Assembly: GCA_002869855.2 (NCBI GenBank)
Contig: NEWQ02000009.1
Span: 65,991 to 117,139, forward strand
DNA: 51,149 nucleotides
Source: Nitrospira sp. CG24D
GTDB lineage: Bacteria; Nitrospirota; Nitrospiria; Nitrospirales; Nitrospiraceae
Direction of reading: 5' to 3'
In this document: in pieces, positions 1-8,757 of the stretch
Numbering within the stretch: the stretch's first letter is position 1
How the letters are laid out: each line of letters starts with the position of its first letter
The notes under the pieces: generated by a model
The model's database searches: none
The model's input: the letters and a program-made list of their open reading frames with translations, nothing else
What the model was told of the DNA's origin: nothing
Program-made: the position numbers and the translations under genes

Positions 1-1
1 C

Positions 2-49
2 GGTGGTGGGCGTGGCGGATTCGGTGGTGGTGGCGGCGGTCGGTACTAA
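2..49 (+). CDS. C-terminal tail of a glycine-rich protein (partial)
   Basis: The first bases read in frame 2 as GGGRGGFGGGGGGRY followed by TAA. This is a glycine/arginine-rich tail ending in aromatic residues. Such tails are typical of small bacterial RNA-recognition-motif (RRM) RNA-binding proteins and of some single-stranded DNA-binding proteins. The body of the gene lies upstream of the window, so the family cannot be fixed from here. The terminator that follows at 78-108 shows it is the last gene of its transcript. Confidence 0.6.
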   Translation, partial: GGGRGGFGGGGGGRY

Positions 50-77
50 ACCGGTCACGACCCCTTAGTACGCGAAA

Positions 78-108
78 GGGCTGCCGGAGTTTCCGGCAGC
101 CCTTTTTT
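78..108 (+). terminator. Rho-independent terminator
   Basis: A perfect 11-bp GC-rich stem (GGGCTGCCGGA at 78-88, its complement at 92-102) closes a 3-nt loop and is followed directly by six T residues (103-108). It ends the glycine-rich protein gene and separates it from uvrB. Confidence 0.93.
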
Positions 109-175
109 ATTCCTCGCTCCCTGCGCCGGTCGTGCAGATACGGTGTCTTTGATAAGATGACCGCCGGAGGTCCCT

Positions 176-2173
176 GTGCCGCCGTTCAAGCTCGAAGCCC
201 CATTTCAACCCTGCGGTCATCAACCGGACGCGATTGCCAAGCTGACAGCCGGCGTTCGTGCCGGCAGAAAGCATCAAGCCCTTCTCGGAGTAACCGGATC
301 AGGCAAGACTTTTACGATGGCGAACCTGATCGAGCAGGTTCAGAAACCGACGCTCGTGCTTGTGCATAACAAGACGCTGGCCGGGCAGCTGTACCAGGAG
401 TTCAAGCAGTTTTTTCCGCAGAACGCCGTCGAATACTTCATCAGTTACTACGACTATTATCAGCCGGAAGCCTACCTCCCGCAGACGGATACCTACATCG
501 CCAAGGATGCGTCGATTAACGATGCGATCGATCAGATGCGCCACTCGGCTACCCGCTCGTTGCTGGAGCGGAACGATGTGATCATCGTGTCGTCGGTCTC
601 GTGCATTTACGGCCTGGGTTCGCCGGAGATCTACCATGGCATGCTGTTGTATCTCGAAGTGGGAATGGAGATTCGGCGGGAGAAGATTTTGGCGAAACTC
701 GTCGAGATCCAATATGCGCGGAACGATGTCGATTTCCATCGCGGGACGTTCCGTGCGCGCGGGGATGTCATCGAAATTTTCCCGGCTGCCAGCGATGCGG
801 TCTCGGTTCGAATCGAACTGTTCGGCGATGTGATCGATGCGATCCACGAGATCGATCCGTTGACCGGGAAATCGCTGGGGAAATTGCCCAAAGTGCCGAT
901 CTATCCCAATACCCACTACTTGATTGCGCCGGATCGGTACGAGCGGGCGATCACGGGGATTGAGGAAGAGCTCGATGAGCGCGTGCTCTATTTTCAGAAG
1001 CATAAGCAGCTGGTCGAAGCGCAGCGCATCGCCCAGCGGACGAAGTTTGATCTCGAAATGATCCGTGCCATGGGGTACTGCCACGGCATCGAAAACTATT
1101 CCCGCCATCTGAGCGGACGGGCCCAGGGCGAGGCCCCTCCTACGCTGATCGACTACTTCCCCAAAGACTTTCTCATGATCATCGATGAGTCGCATGCCAC
1201 GGTCTCGCAGGTGGGCGGGATGTATGCGGGCGACTATTCACGGAAGCGAACGCTGGTGGACTACGGTTTCCGATTGCCCTCGGCCATTGATAACCGGCCG
1301 CTCAAGTTTGAGGAGTTCGAACGGATCCTGAACCAGGTGATCTATGTGTCGGCGACGCTGGGGAGCTATGAGCTCGAGCACGCGGCGGGAGCGGTGGTTG
1401 AGCAGATTATTCGGCCAACCGGATTGATGGATCCCTGTATTGAGGTGCAACCGGCGAAGGGCCAAGTGGATCATCTCTTAGGAGAAGTGAGAAAGGAAGT
1501 GGCCAAAGGCGGTCGTGTCTTAGTGACGACCCTCACAAAGCGGATGGCGGAAGATCTCAGCGAGTACTATCACGAGTTGGGGTTGAAGGTGCGGTACCTC
1601 CATTCCGATATCAAAACGCTTGAACGGGCGGAGATCATCCGCGACTTGCGCCGGGGAGTATTCGACGTGCTGGTAGGAATCAATCTCCTGCGGGAAGGGC
1701 TGGATCTACCCGAGGTGACCCTTGTGGCTATTCTTGATGCTGACAAGGAAGGCTACCTGCGATCCTATCGGTCCCTGATCCAAACGTCCGGGCGTGCGGC
1801 AAGAAATGTGGAGGGGCGCGTGGTGTTTTATGGCGATGTCATCACCGAGTCGATGAAAATCGCTATGGCTGAGACGACTCGCCGGCGTCTGATCCAGGCT
1901 GAGTATAACTCAGCCCATGGGATTACCCCGGCCAGTATAAAGAAAGAGATTCCTGCGTTGGAGTATGCCGTGGCGGAACTGGACTACGTGCAGCTCGATT
2001 TAGCTGCTGAGACTACGGAAAGCTACGGCAAGAATGAATCGGTCGGTCAGGTGATTGCTCGGCTGGAGGCCGAGATGAAGGCGGCAGCGAAGGAGCTGGC
2101 TTTTGAGCGCGCGGCAGAATTGCGCAATCAGATCAGGGCGTTGAGGCTGAAAGATTTGGATCTGAAGGCTTAA
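176..2173 (+). CDS. uvrB: UvrABC system protein B (excinuclease ABC subunit B)
   Basis: DNA-damage-verification helicase of nucleotide excision repair. It is loaded by UvrA, holds the damaged strand and recruits UvrC. The 665-residue product has the family length. Visible are the Walker A motif GVTGSGKT (38-45), the tyrosine-rich beta-hairpin ([17 protein letters not shown]) that wedges between strands, the DESH Walker B box (337-340), helicase motifs V/VI ([23 protein letters not shown]) and a C-terminal UVR coiled-coil (about 625-660, with the pattern [11 protein letters not shown]) for UvrC contact. The start is GTG at 176 with GGAGG at 166-170. The 3' end overlaps the convergent DUF4321 gene by 4 bp. 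It appears monocistronic. Confidence 0.98.
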   Translation: MPPFKLEAPFQPCGHQPDAIAKLTAGVRAGRKHQALLGVTGSGKTFTMANLIEQVQKPTLVLVHNKTLAGQLYQEFKQFFPQNAVEYFISYYDYYQPEAYLPQTDTYIAKDASINDAIDQMRHSATRSLLERNDVIIVSSVSCIYGLGSPEIYHGMLLYLEVGMEIRREKILAKLVEIQYARNDVDFHRGTFRARGDVIEIFPAASDAVSVRIELFGDVIDAIHEIDPLTGKSLGKLPKVPIYPNTHYLIAPDRYERAITGIEEELDERVLYFQKHKQLVEAQRIAQRTKFDLEMIRAMGYCHGIENYSRHLSGRAQGEAPPTLIDYFPKDFLMIIDESHATVSQVGGMYAGDYSRKRTLVDYGFRLPSAIDNRPLKFEEFERILNQVIYVSATLGSYELEHAAGAVVEQIIRPTGLMDPCIEVQPAKGQVDHLLGEVRKEVAKGGRVLVTTLTKRMAEDLSEYYHELGLKVRYLHSDIKTLERAEIIRDLRRGVFDVLVGINLLREGLDLPEVTLVAILDADKEGYLRSYRSLIQTSGRAARNVEGRVVFYGDVITESMKIAMAETTRRRLIQAEYNSAHGITPASIKKEIPALEYAVAELDYVQLDLAAETTESYGKNESVGQVIARLEAEMKAAAKELAFERAAELRNQIRALRLKDLDLKA

Positions 2174-2430
2174 ACGTGCTTGTACAGGTAGACCCCGATA
2201 AACATACCGAGGATGCTCAGTAAGTTGACCTTGATGCTGAATCCGATCGTGAATTTGAGGAGCACCAGGTCTATTGTGAGGGGAGGGCTGATTCCAGGGG
2301 TAAAATGCGTGGAGAAGATGCTCTGAATGTTACCCTGTGGTGCCATGACATGCAGAATTTCTCCAAGAATTCCGCCGAGTAGACCGCCGATGAGCACAAA
2401 GATAAGAAGAACCCAGGGTGATTTTCTCAC
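2170..2430 (-). CDS. DUF4321 small membrane protein
   Basis: Small protein with an N-terminal membrane segment ([20 protein letters not shown]), a short loop containing [10 protein letters not shown], and a second hydrophobic stretch near the C-terminus ([16 protein letters not shown]). This two-helix pattern with GG...GE..L and PP.T.DL..L motifs matches DUF4321, a family of unknown function. I chose the GTG at 2430 (86 residues, starting RKSPWVLL). It fits the family start, has AGGGAG upstream, and a likely promoter (2480-2508) overlaps the longer starts at 2484 (ATG) and 2511 (TTG). The start is therefore uncertain. It is convergent with uvrB (4-bp overlap) and divergent from ffh. Confidence 0.75.
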   Translation of the reverse strand: MRKSPWVLLIFVLIGGLLGGILGEILHVMAPQGNIQSIFSTHFTPGISPPLTIDLVLLKFTIGFSIKVNLLSILGMFIGVYLYKHV

Positions 2431-2479
2431 GCGCTGTGTACGCTCCCTGATGTAGGTTCGACCGACGTCAATTGAGGGC

Positions 2480-2508
2480 ACCATATCGGAAGGTGTAGGG
2501 TCTGTCAA
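2480..2508 (-). promoter_or_regulatory. Likely sigma-70 promoter of the DUF4321 gene
   Basis: On the minus strand a perfect -35 box TTGACA (2508-2503), a 17-nt spacer and TATGGT (2485-2480) are in register. Initiation near 2473 would fall inside the longer reading frame and favours the GTG start at 2430. Confidence 0.45.
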
Positions 2509-2532
2509 CAAATCCGAAGGCTTCGCGATCTC

Positions 2533-2560
2533 TTGACTTCGCCGGACCGGTTTCTATACA
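2533..2560 (+). promoter_or_regulatory. Likely sigma-70 promoter of ffh
   Basis: TTGACT (2533-2538), 16-nt spacer, TATACA (2555-2560), in the 2431-2643 region between the divergent genes. Start of transcription would be near 2567, leaving a leader of about 75 nt before the ffh ATG at 2644. Confidence 0.45.
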
Positions 2561-2643
2561 CTGCCCGATGCTCTTTCTCTAGATTTTACGAGGCGATCGG
2601 AGAACTTGGGTAAGACTTCGATTGCCTTTTTCTTTGGGGCCCC

Positions 2644-3990
2644 ATGCTGGACGCGCTGAGCGATAAATTCGAGAAAATCCTGAAGAAGCTTCGCGGGCAA
2701 GGTGTGCTGACGGAGCAGAATATCGGCGAGGCCTTGAAGGAAGTCCGGCTGGCTTTGCTTGAAGCCGACGTGAACTTCAAGATCGTCAAGGATTTCATCG
2801 AACGGGTTCGCGTCAAAGCCGTCGGACAGGAAGTGCTGCAAAGCCTGACCCCTGGGCATCAGGTCGTCAAGGTGGTGTGGGATGAACTCTGTGACATGAT
2901 GGGCCGGGAGAAGGCGGGCTTGGCCCTCCATTCTCAGCCGCCCACCGTGGTGATGATGGTCGGGTTGCAAGGCGCCGGAAAGACCACGACCTGCGGAAAA
3001 CTGGCGCGGCTTTTCAAAGGCCAGGGGAAGCGGGTGCTCTTAGTTGCAGCCGATCCGCGCCGGCCTGCGGCGGGTGAGCAGCTGAGCAGTCTTGGCCGTG
3101 ACCTCGGGATTGACGTTCACCGGGTCGACAATGCGCAAGCTACTCAGGCGGATGTCGTACGGATCTGTCAGGCCGGGGTCGAGCGTGGACGCGAACAGGG
3201 GTTTGATCTGGTCGTCCTCGATACCGGCGGACGTCTGCACATTGATGATGAGTTGATGGGGGAGTTGGTCGCCGTGAAGACGGCGGTGACGCCGCATGAG
3301 ATTTTGCTGGTCGCCGATGCCATGACGGGCCAGGATGCCGTCACGATGGCTACCCAGTTTGATCAGAAGGTGGGGCTCACCGGGGTCATCCTGACGAAGG
3401 TCGAAGGCGACGCCCGCGGCGGAGCAGTGTTATCCATCCGCGCGGTCACCGGCAAGCCGATTAAGTTTCTCGGCATGGGCGAAAAACTGGATGCGCTGGA
3501 GGTCTTTCATCCTGATCGGATGGCCTCTAGAATTCTCGGGATGGGCGATGTCCTTTCGCTGATCGAGAAGGCGCAAGCGACGTTTACGCAAGAGCAGGCC
3601 GAAGAGGCGCAGCAGCGCCTGACCAGCAACAGTTTTACGCTTGAGGATTTTCGCAAGCAGATGGCCCAGATGAACAAGTTGGGTTCGCTGGAACAGATTC
3701 TCGGCATGTTGCCGGGCGGACAGAAGTTGAAAAGTGTGATCGAGGGGGACAAGCCGGAGCGCGAGATGAAGCGGGTCACGGCGATGATCGACTCGATGAC
3801 GACCCGTGAGCGGCGTGACCATACCATCATCAACGGCAGCCGGAAAAAGCGGATTGCTCGCGGCAGCGGCGCGAGCGTGCAGGAAGTGAATCGCCTAATC
3901 AAGCAGTTCTTGTCGGCGAAGAAGTTGGCAAAGGCAATGACGGGGACAGGGGGGCGGCGACAACTCGCCCAACTCATGCGCTCCATGTAG
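2644..3990 (+). CDS. ffh: Signal recognition particle protein Ffh (SRP54 GTPase)
   Basis: GTPase that binds signal sequences of nascent membrane proteins together with 4.5S RNA and docks at FtsY. The order is the N domain (about 1-90), the G domain with P-loop GLQGAGKT (107-114), and TKVEGDARGGA, then the methionine-rich M domain (about 300-435) with the RNA-binding helix-turn-helix (ERRDHTIINGSRKKRIARGSG). At 448 residues it has the usual length. Oddities: the nearly invariant DTAGR GTPase motif reads DTGGR (193-197), and the usual AADVYRPAA reads AADPRRPAA. It leads a cluster with rpsP, rimM, trmD and rplS. No clear Shine-Dalgarno sequence is seen before ATG 2644. The 4.5S RNA gene is not in the window. 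Confidence 0.96.
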   Translation: MLDALSDKFEKILKKLRGQGVLTEQNIGEALKEVRLALLEADVNFKIVKDFIERVRVKAVGQEVLQSLTPGHQVVKVVWDELCDMMGREKAGLALHSQPPTVVMMVGLQGAGKTTTCGKLARLFKGQGKRVLLVAADPRRPAAGEQLSSLGRDLGIDVHRVDNAQATQADVVRICQAGVERGREQGFDLVVLDTGGRLHIDDELMGELVAVKTAVTPHEILLVADAMTGQDAVTMATQFDQKVGLTGVILTKVEGDARGGAVLSIRAVTGKPIKFLGMGEKLDALEVFHPDRMASRILGMGDVLSLIEKAQATFTQEQAEEAQQRLTSNSFTLEDFRKQMAQMNKLGSLEQILGMLPGGQKLKSVIEGDKPEREMKRVTAMIDSMTTRERRDHTIINGSRKKRIARGSGASVQEVNRLIKQFLSAKKLAKAMTGTGGRRQLAQLMRSM

Positions 3991-4040
3991 CGAGACTCAT
4001 TCACTGACCGTGTTGGACGGTTTTTCAAAGGAGGACAGTC

Positions 4041-4322
4041 GTGGCAGTTCATCTCAGATTGGCTCGGACAGGCAGACATAAACGACCGATGTATCGGCTG
4101 GTAGCGGCGGATTCCCGGAAGGCCCGCGACGGGCGGTTTCTGGAAATTCTCGGCATTTTCGACCCGCTCAAGGAACAAGGCCTTCCAGAAGTGAAGCAGG
4201 ATCGGGTGTTGACCTGGTTGCATCATGGCGCTCAGCCCTCGGTGACCGTGCGCACCTTGTTGCGGCGGTCCGGTCTCTGGAAGCAGTTCGAAGCAGAGAA
4301 AGCGGCAAAGAAAAAGGCATAG
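4041..4322 (+). CDS. rpsP: 30S ribosomal protein S16
   Basis: Small-subunit protein S16, which binds 16S rRNA early in 30S assembly. The 93-residue product opens with the family signature (VHLRLARTGRHKRPMYRLVAADSR) and has the conserved GRFLEILGIFDPL segment; the tail is lysine-rich. Start is GTG at 4041 behind AAAGGAGGA (4028-4036). It is followed after 6 nt by rimM. The KH-domain RNA-binding protein gene often found between rpsP and rimM is absent. Confidence 0.97.
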   Translation: MAVHLRLARTGRHKRPMYRLVAADSRKARDGRFLEILGIFDPLKEQGLPEVKQDRVLTWLHHGAQPSVTVRTLLRRSGLWKQFEAEKAAKKKA

Positions 4323-4328
4323 CGCACC

Positions 4329-4850
4329 ATGGTGGCCGAACCGGTCGAGTTGGTAACAGTAGGGCGGATCGAACGGTCGTTCGGCGTCAGGGGCGAGGTG
4401 AAAGTCCGTTCGCTCAGCGATGTGCCCGGTCGATTGGAGTCATTGGGGGCCGTGAGTCTCCTGGGGACCAATGGAAAGACCTGGGACACGCGGGTGACGC
4501 ATATCCGGCCTGCGGGGCAAGGGTATATTCTCGCGCTGGAGGGTCTGACTTCTCCCGAGGCAGCAGGGCTGTGGCGCGGCGGGTTGATTCAAATCCCGAA
4601 AGGCAGCGCGCCCCCGTTGCCGCAGGGGCAGTACTATGAATGCGATCTCATTGGTTTGCGTGTGCAGGATGAGCAGGGGAACGGAATCGGGACGTTGACC
4701 GACATCTGGGAATTAAGCGGCAATCATGTGTTTGTGGTGCAGGACGGGAGCAAGGAAACGCTCATCCCCGCAGCGCGAGATTTGGTTGTGGCCGTTGATT
4801 TACAGCAGCGGGTGATGACCGTGCACATGATCGAAGGGTTGGGAGCGTGA
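4329..4850 (+). CDS. rimM: Ribosome maturation factor RimM
   Basis: 16S rRNA processing factor that binds ribosomal protein S19 and helps mature the 30S head. The 173-residue product has the N-terminal RimM beta-barrel starting VTVGRIERSFGVRGEVKV and a C-terminal PRC-barrel (YYECDLIGLRVQDEQG to the conserved IPAARDLVVAVD). It lies between rpsP and trmD, the classical order. ATG at 4329 follows rpsP by 6 nt without an obvious Shine-Dalgarno sequence, so it is probably translated by coupling. Confidence 0.96.
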   Translation: MVAEPVELVTVGRIERSFGVRGEVKVRSLSDVPGRLESLGAVSLLGTNGKTWDTRVTHIRPAGQGYILALEGLTSPEAAGLWRGGLIQIPKGSAPPLPQGQYYECDLIGLRVQDEQGNGIGTLTDIWELSGNHVFVVQDGSKETLIPAARDLVVAVDLQQRVMTVHMIEGLGA

Positions 4851-4851
4851 C

Positions 4852-5619
4852 GTGTTGCGCATCGACGTTCTGACATTGTTTCCCGAGATGATTCTGCAGG
4901 CGGTGGGGCATAGCATGCTCAAGCGCGCGCAGGAGAAGGGACTGCTCACCGTCCAGGTCCATAACCTTCGCGACTATACAATGGATCGCCACAAGGTTGC
5001 GGACGATGTCCCCTATGGCGGCGGGGCGGGGATGGTGATGAAGGCGGAGCCGATTCTGCGCGCGGTGGATGCGTTGCGTGCCCAGGCCCAGTCTTGTGGG
5101 GAGGAGATCCGCTTGATGTTTCCCTCGCCCCAGGGGCGAACCTTCACGCAGGAATATGCGAAAGACTTGGCCGCAGAGCCGCGTCGGATCGTCATTCTGT
5201 GTGGACATTATGAAGGGGTTGATGAACGGGTTCGCGAAGCGCTCCGGCCGGAAGAGGTTTCGGTCGGCGACTATATTTTGACCGGAGGCGAATTGCCGGC
5301 CTTGGTTTTGATTGATGCCGCCACTCGATTGGTCCCGGGAGTCTTGGGTGATCCGGAGTCTGTGGTCGAAGAGTCCTTTTCGGACTCACTCCTGGAATAC
5401 CCGCACTATACCAGGCCTGCCGATGTGCGAGGCATGGGGGTTCCCGACGTGCTGCTCTCCGGGCATCACGAAGCCATTCGTCTCTGGCGCCGGAAGCAGG
5501 CGTTGCGCAGCACCTATGCGCGGCGTCCGGACCTCATCCGGGATCGCAGTTTGAGTCGTGAAGATCAACGGTTACTGAGTGAGATTATTAGCGAGGGCGT
5601 TGTCTCAACGCCCGTTTGA
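4852..5619 (+). CDS. trmD: tRNA (guanine-37-N1)-methyltransferase
   Basis: SPOUT-fold methyltransferase that makes m1G37 next to the anticodon and prevents +1 frameshifting. The 255-residue product shows the N-terminal RIDVLTLFPEM, the substrate loop YGGGAGMVMK, and the trefoil-knot SAM site (CGHYEGVDERV, then SVGDYILTGGELPAL). The C-terminal helical domain is complete. GTG start at 4852 lies one base after the rimM stop. Part of the rpsP-rimM-trmD-rplS operon. Confidence 0.98.
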   Translation: MLRIDVLTLFPEMILQAVGHSMLKRAQEKGLLTVQVHNLRDYTMDRHKVADDVPYGGGAGMVMKAEPILRAVDALRAQAQSCGEEIRLMFPSPQGRTFTQEYAKDLAAEPRRIVILCGHYEGVDERVREALRPEEVSVGDYILTGGELPALVLIDAATRLVPGVLGDPESVVEESFSDSLLEYPHYTRPADVRGMGVPDVLLSGHHEAIRLWRRKQALRSTYARRPDLIRDRSLSREDQRLLSEIISEGVVSTPV

Positions 5620-5640
5620 TGGAAGGAAAGGGAGAGCATC

Positions 5641-6039
5641 ATGAATCGGTTAGAACGTCTTCAGCAGTCATTCACCAAAGCCACGCCGCCTAAGTTTGAA
5701 GTGGGCGATACGGTGCGGGTCCACGTGAAAGTCGTGGAGGGTGAAAAGGAACGTATTCAGGTATACGAGGGCGCGGTGATCGCTCGTAAAGGAACCTTGA
5801 ATACGGAAACTTTTACCGTTCGTAAGGTCTCCTATGGCGTCGGTGTCGAGAGAATTTTCCCGGTGCACTCGCCGATTGTGACCAAGGTGGATGTGGTGCG
5901 TCAGGGCCGTGTGCGTCGAGCGAAGCTCTACTATCTCCGGTCCAAGAAGGGCAAGTTTGCTAAGGTTGAAGAGCGCGAGTTTGTGGGTGAGGGGAAGGCC
6001 TCAGCAGCTGCAAAAGCGACGGCGGCTGCCAAGGCCTAA
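5641..6039 (+). CDS. rplS: 50S ribosomal protein L19
   Basis: Large-subunit protein at the 30S-50S interface. The conserved body ([47 protein letters not shown]) is complete in the first 115 or so residues. An alanine-rich tail ([11 protein letters not shown]) extends the C-terminus of the 132-residue protein. ATG at 5641 is preceded by AAGGAAAGGGAG. Last ribosomal gene of the operon. Confidence 0.97.
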   Translation: MNRLERLQQSFTKATPPKFEVGDTVRVHVKVVEGEKERIQVYEGAVIARKGTLNTETFTVRKVSYGVGVERIFPVHSPIVTKVDVVRQGRVRRAKLYYLRSKKGKFAKVEEREFVGEGKASAAAKATAAAKA

Positions 6040-6114
6040 GTGCCTGATCGGGTGGCCGTCATTCAGCCTCGCCCATACCTCTGAGTCGGTCTCGCAAGTC
6101 GGAGGGCATGCCGG

Positions 6115-6750
6115 TTGGGACCTACCGAGGAATTTGAGCAAGAGGCCCGGCGGTGCGGGTATCGCCGCATCGCCGGTGTCGACGAAGCCGGCCGGGGCCC
6201 CCTGGCTGGCCCGGTCGTCGCCGCGGCCGTTATTCTTCACGTTCGTTGTCGCCTGATCGGGGTGGACGACTCCAAGCAACTATCCGTATCTGAGCGCGAT
6301 CGGCTGTATGCCGAGATTATGGATCGGGCCGTCTGTGTCGGCGTCGGGTCATCGACGGCGGAAGAGATCGACCGGATCAATATTCTTGAGGCCACCAAGC
6401 TGGCGATGCGCCGGGCGCTAGCCGAACTCTCACCCGCTCCTGATTATGTACTGATCGACGCGGTGGCGCTTGCGGGAGTGGCGATGCCCATTCGTCCGAT
6501 CATTAAAGGCGACGCCTTGTCATTGTCCATCGCGGCGGCGTCGATTGTGGCCAAAGTCACGCGGGATCGGGTGATGGCTCAGTTCCATGTGGCCTACCCG
6601 CAGTATAATTTCCTGTCACATAAAGGGTATGGCACAGAGGAACACCTAGCTCGTCTGGCTGAGTATGGCCCATCCCCGATCCATCGACGAACCTTTGCGC
6701 CTGTGTCGGCGGCGTTGAGCAGGCCTGCCTTCGAGGCGCTTCGAGCATGA
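6115..6750 (+). CDS. rnhB: Ribonuclease HII
   Basis: Endonuclease that cuts the RNA strand of RNA-DNA hybrids and removes misincorporated ribonucleotides. The 211-residue product has the active-site motif [13 protein letters not shown] (acidic residues D23, E24), DDSKQLS, the LIDAVA segment carrying a third acidic residue, and [23 protein letters not shown] chose the TTG at 6115 because GGAGGG (6101-6106) is well spaced and no in-frame ATG is nearby; ATG 6108 is out of frame. The stop overlaps the next gene as ATGA, implying translational coupling. Confidence 0.95.
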   Translation: MGPTEEFEQEARRCGYRRIAGVDEAGRGPLAGPVVAAAVILHVRCRLIGVDDSKQLSVSERDRLYAEIMDRAVCVGVGSSTAEEIDRINILEATKLAMRRALAELSPAPDYVLIDAVALAGVAMPIRPIIKGDALSLSIAAASIVAKVTRDRVMAQFHVAYPQYNFLSHKGYGTEEHLARLAEYGPSPIHRRTFAPVSAALSRPAFEALRA

Positions 6751-7148
6751 AACCGCCGGTGACGACGCGCGATCCTCGCCATCAATTTGGTCAGGAGAGT
6801 GAGTCTAGCGCCGAACAGTTTTTGCGCCGGAAGGGCTATGCGATTCTGGAGCGGAACCTTCGAACTACGATTGGCGAACTCGACCTGGTGGCCGAGGATC
6901 ATGGCGTTCTGGTGTTTGTTGAAGTCAAAGCACGAACCACCGGAGCGTTCGGCGGTGCGCTCCTGGCGGTAGATCGGCGGAAACAAGCCAAGTTGATCCG
7001 GTTGGCCGGACAGTACCTTGCCCGGCGTCATTTGAGTGATCGAGTCTGTCGATTCGATGTGATCTTAGTGCAGGGGGATGCGGAGTCCTCCTTTCAGATT
7101 GAACATATCGAGCATGCCTTCGATGTGCCGGATCAAGCGGGCTGGTAG
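6747..7148 (+). CDS. UPF0102/YraN family nuclease-like protein
   Basis: 133-residue member of the YraN family, which has a PD-(D/E)XK nuclease-like fold and no firmly established substrate. The active-site pattern is visible: AEQFLRRKGYAILERNLR, then GELDLVAEDHGVLVFVEVKAR with acidic residues and E-x-K. It overlaps rnhB by 4 nt (ATGA); an rnhB-yraN pair is a frequent bacterial arrangement. Confidence 0.93.
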   Translation: MKPPVTTRDPRHQFGQESESSAEQFLRRKGYAILERNLRTTIGELDLVAEDHGVLVFVEVKARTTGAFGGALLAVDRRKQAKLIRLAGQYLARRHLSDRVCRFDVILVQGDAESSFQIEHIEHAFDVPDQAGW

Positions 7149-7171
7149 CGGTATTCCCTAGGCAGGTAGTC

Positions 7172-7861
7172 ATGGATGCGATGATTCAACTGATTCACGT
7201 TTCGAAAACGTATGATCGCCGTCCGGCGCTCTCCGATCTCACACTCGATATCGAGAAGGGGGAGTTTGTCTTGCTGATGGGGCCGAGCGGCGCCGGGAAG
7301 TCGACGTTGCTGCGTATGCTGATTGCTGCCGAGATTCCGGACGAAGGGCAAATCTTTGTCCAGGGAAAGAATGTCACGAAGCTGAAAAGGTCAGAGGTTC
7401 CCTTCCTTCGCCGAAAGGTCGGGACGGTTTTTCAAGATTTTCGGCTGTTGTCGAAGAAGTCGGTCTTTGAAAATGTTGCGTTGCCATTGATTGTTCAGGG
7501 GGCGTCGTCGGTCGATATTCGCCGAAAGGTGACAGAGGCGTTGCGGGCGGTCGGAGTCGACCACAAGAAAGATCAGTTTCCAACCGGCTTGTCCGCCGGC
7601 GAGCAACAGCGCGTCTGCATTGCCCGGGCGATTGTGAATGGGCCGATCGTGCTGCTCGCCGATGAGCCGACGGGCAATCTGGATCCCGAGCGAACGGCGG
7701 AGATCATTGAGCTGTTTAAGCTCATCAATGCGCGCGGCACGACGGTCATTGTTGCCACCCATGACCCGCAGGTCATGGCGCAGATTAACCGTCGTGTAAT
7801 TGTTCTTCAGGAAGGTGTCATGGTTCGGGTTCCCGCTCATGCCGTGCAGGTGGGCGTATGA
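7172..7861 (+). CDS. ftsE: Cell-division ABC transporter ATPase FtsE
   Basis: Cytoplasmic ATPase of the FtsEX complex, which couples ATP use to activation of periplasmic cell-wall hydrolases at the septum. The 229-residue product has Walker A GPSGAGKST (37-45), Walker B IVLLADEPTGNLD and the H-loop VATHD. The signature motif reads LSAGEQQRV rather than the usual LSGGEQQRV. ATG 7172 was used; ATG 7181 (MIQLIHVSKTY) is an equally plausible start. The stop overlaps ftsX as ATGA. Confidence 0.95.
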   Translation: MDAMIQLIHVSKTYDRRPALSDLTLDIEKGEFVLLMGPSGAGKSTLLRMLIAAEIPDEGQIFVQGKNVTKLKRSEVPFLRRKVGTVFQDFRLLSKKSVFENVALPLIVQGASSVDIRRKVTEALRAVGVDHKKDQFPTGLSAGEQQRVCIARAIVNGPIVLLADEPTGNLDPERTAEIIELFKLINARGTTVIVATHDPQVMAQINRRVIVLQEGVMVRVPAHAVQVGV

Positions 7862-8757
7862 GACGATTGTTCTATCTGCTCCGTGAAGCCTGGGCCAATA
7901 TGCGAGCGAATCGCACGACAACGGTCGTGGCGATTCTGACGACGGCTTTTACGCTGTCCTGTGTCGGGATTTTCCTGCTGCTCTATGTGAATCTGCGGAG
8001 CGCCGCGGGCTGGCTCCAAGAAGATATCAAGATCATGGTCTATCTGGAGGATCAGCTCACCCGGGAAGCCGTGGTCGAACTGGAAGGTCGACTGAAGGCG
8101 GATCGGATGGTGGCAGCCATGGTGTTTATCTCAAAGGAACAGGCGTTGGGTGAGTTTCGCGCCCAGTTTCCCGAAGATTCCCATCTGCTTGAAGGGTTGG
8201 GGCAAAATCCGCTCCCGGCCTCGTTTGTGGTGACGCTGGCTTCCCAATTTCGATCCCCAGATGCGGTGAAGCGATGGACGGAGCGGGTCCGCACGATAGG
8301 GGGTGTGGCGAAGGTCGATTACAATCAAGAATGGATTGACGCGTTGGCAGGGCTCATTCGATATATCGAGCTGATTGCGATTGGTGTCGGGGTGATTCTC
8401 TCGACTGCCGCGGTGACGATTATCGGAAATACCATCAGGCTGACGCTGTTTTCACGGCGGGAAGAAGTGGAGATCTTACGGCTGATCGGCGCCACCAGAT
8501 GGTTCATCCGCATTCCGTATCTGCTTGAAGGCGCGGTGCTGGGCGCCTGCGGAAGTGCATTGTCATTGCTGATTCTGAAGGGCGGGTTCGAGCTGTTTCG
8601 CCAACAGATCAGTTCAACCGGCCGATTGAGCGGTATCGAACACATGATTACTTTTTTCCCTTTCTCAGTCTGTCTGGCGCTGGTTCTGGTCGGGATCGGT
8701 CTTGGGTTTGCCGGGAGTTTTGTGTCGCTCAGGCGGTTTGGAGATGGGCGGGCATGA
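7858..8757 (+). CDS. ftsX: Cell-division permease FtsX
   Basis: Membrane partner of FtsE. The 299-residue product has the family layout: a cytoplasmic start (RRLFYLLREAWANMRANR), a first transmembrane helix (about 22-44), a periplasmic domain of about 120 residues that binds the hydrolase activator, then three more helices near 170-195, 220-245 and 265-290. Overlaps ftsE by 4 nt upstream and the EnvC-like gene by 4 nt downstream, so the three proteins are likely made together. Confidence 0.95.
   Translation: MRRLFYLLREAWANMRANRTTTVVAILTTAFTLSCVGIFLLLYVNLRSAAGWLQEDIKIMVYLEDQLTREAVVELEGRLKADRMVAAMVFISKEQALGEFRAQFPEDSHLLEGLGQNPLPASFVVTLASQFRSPDAVKRWTERVRTIGGVAKVDYNQEWIDALAGLIRYIELIAIGVGVILSTAAVTIIGNTIRLTLFSRREEVEILRLIGATRWFIRIPYLLEGAVLGACGSALSLLILKGGFELFRQQISSTGRLSGIEHMITFFPFSVCLALVLVGIGLGFAGSFVSLRRFGDGRA

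Noticed and set aside
299..1195. 298-codon open frame antisense to uvrB
   Set aside because: No family features and fully covered by the conserved uvrB frame.
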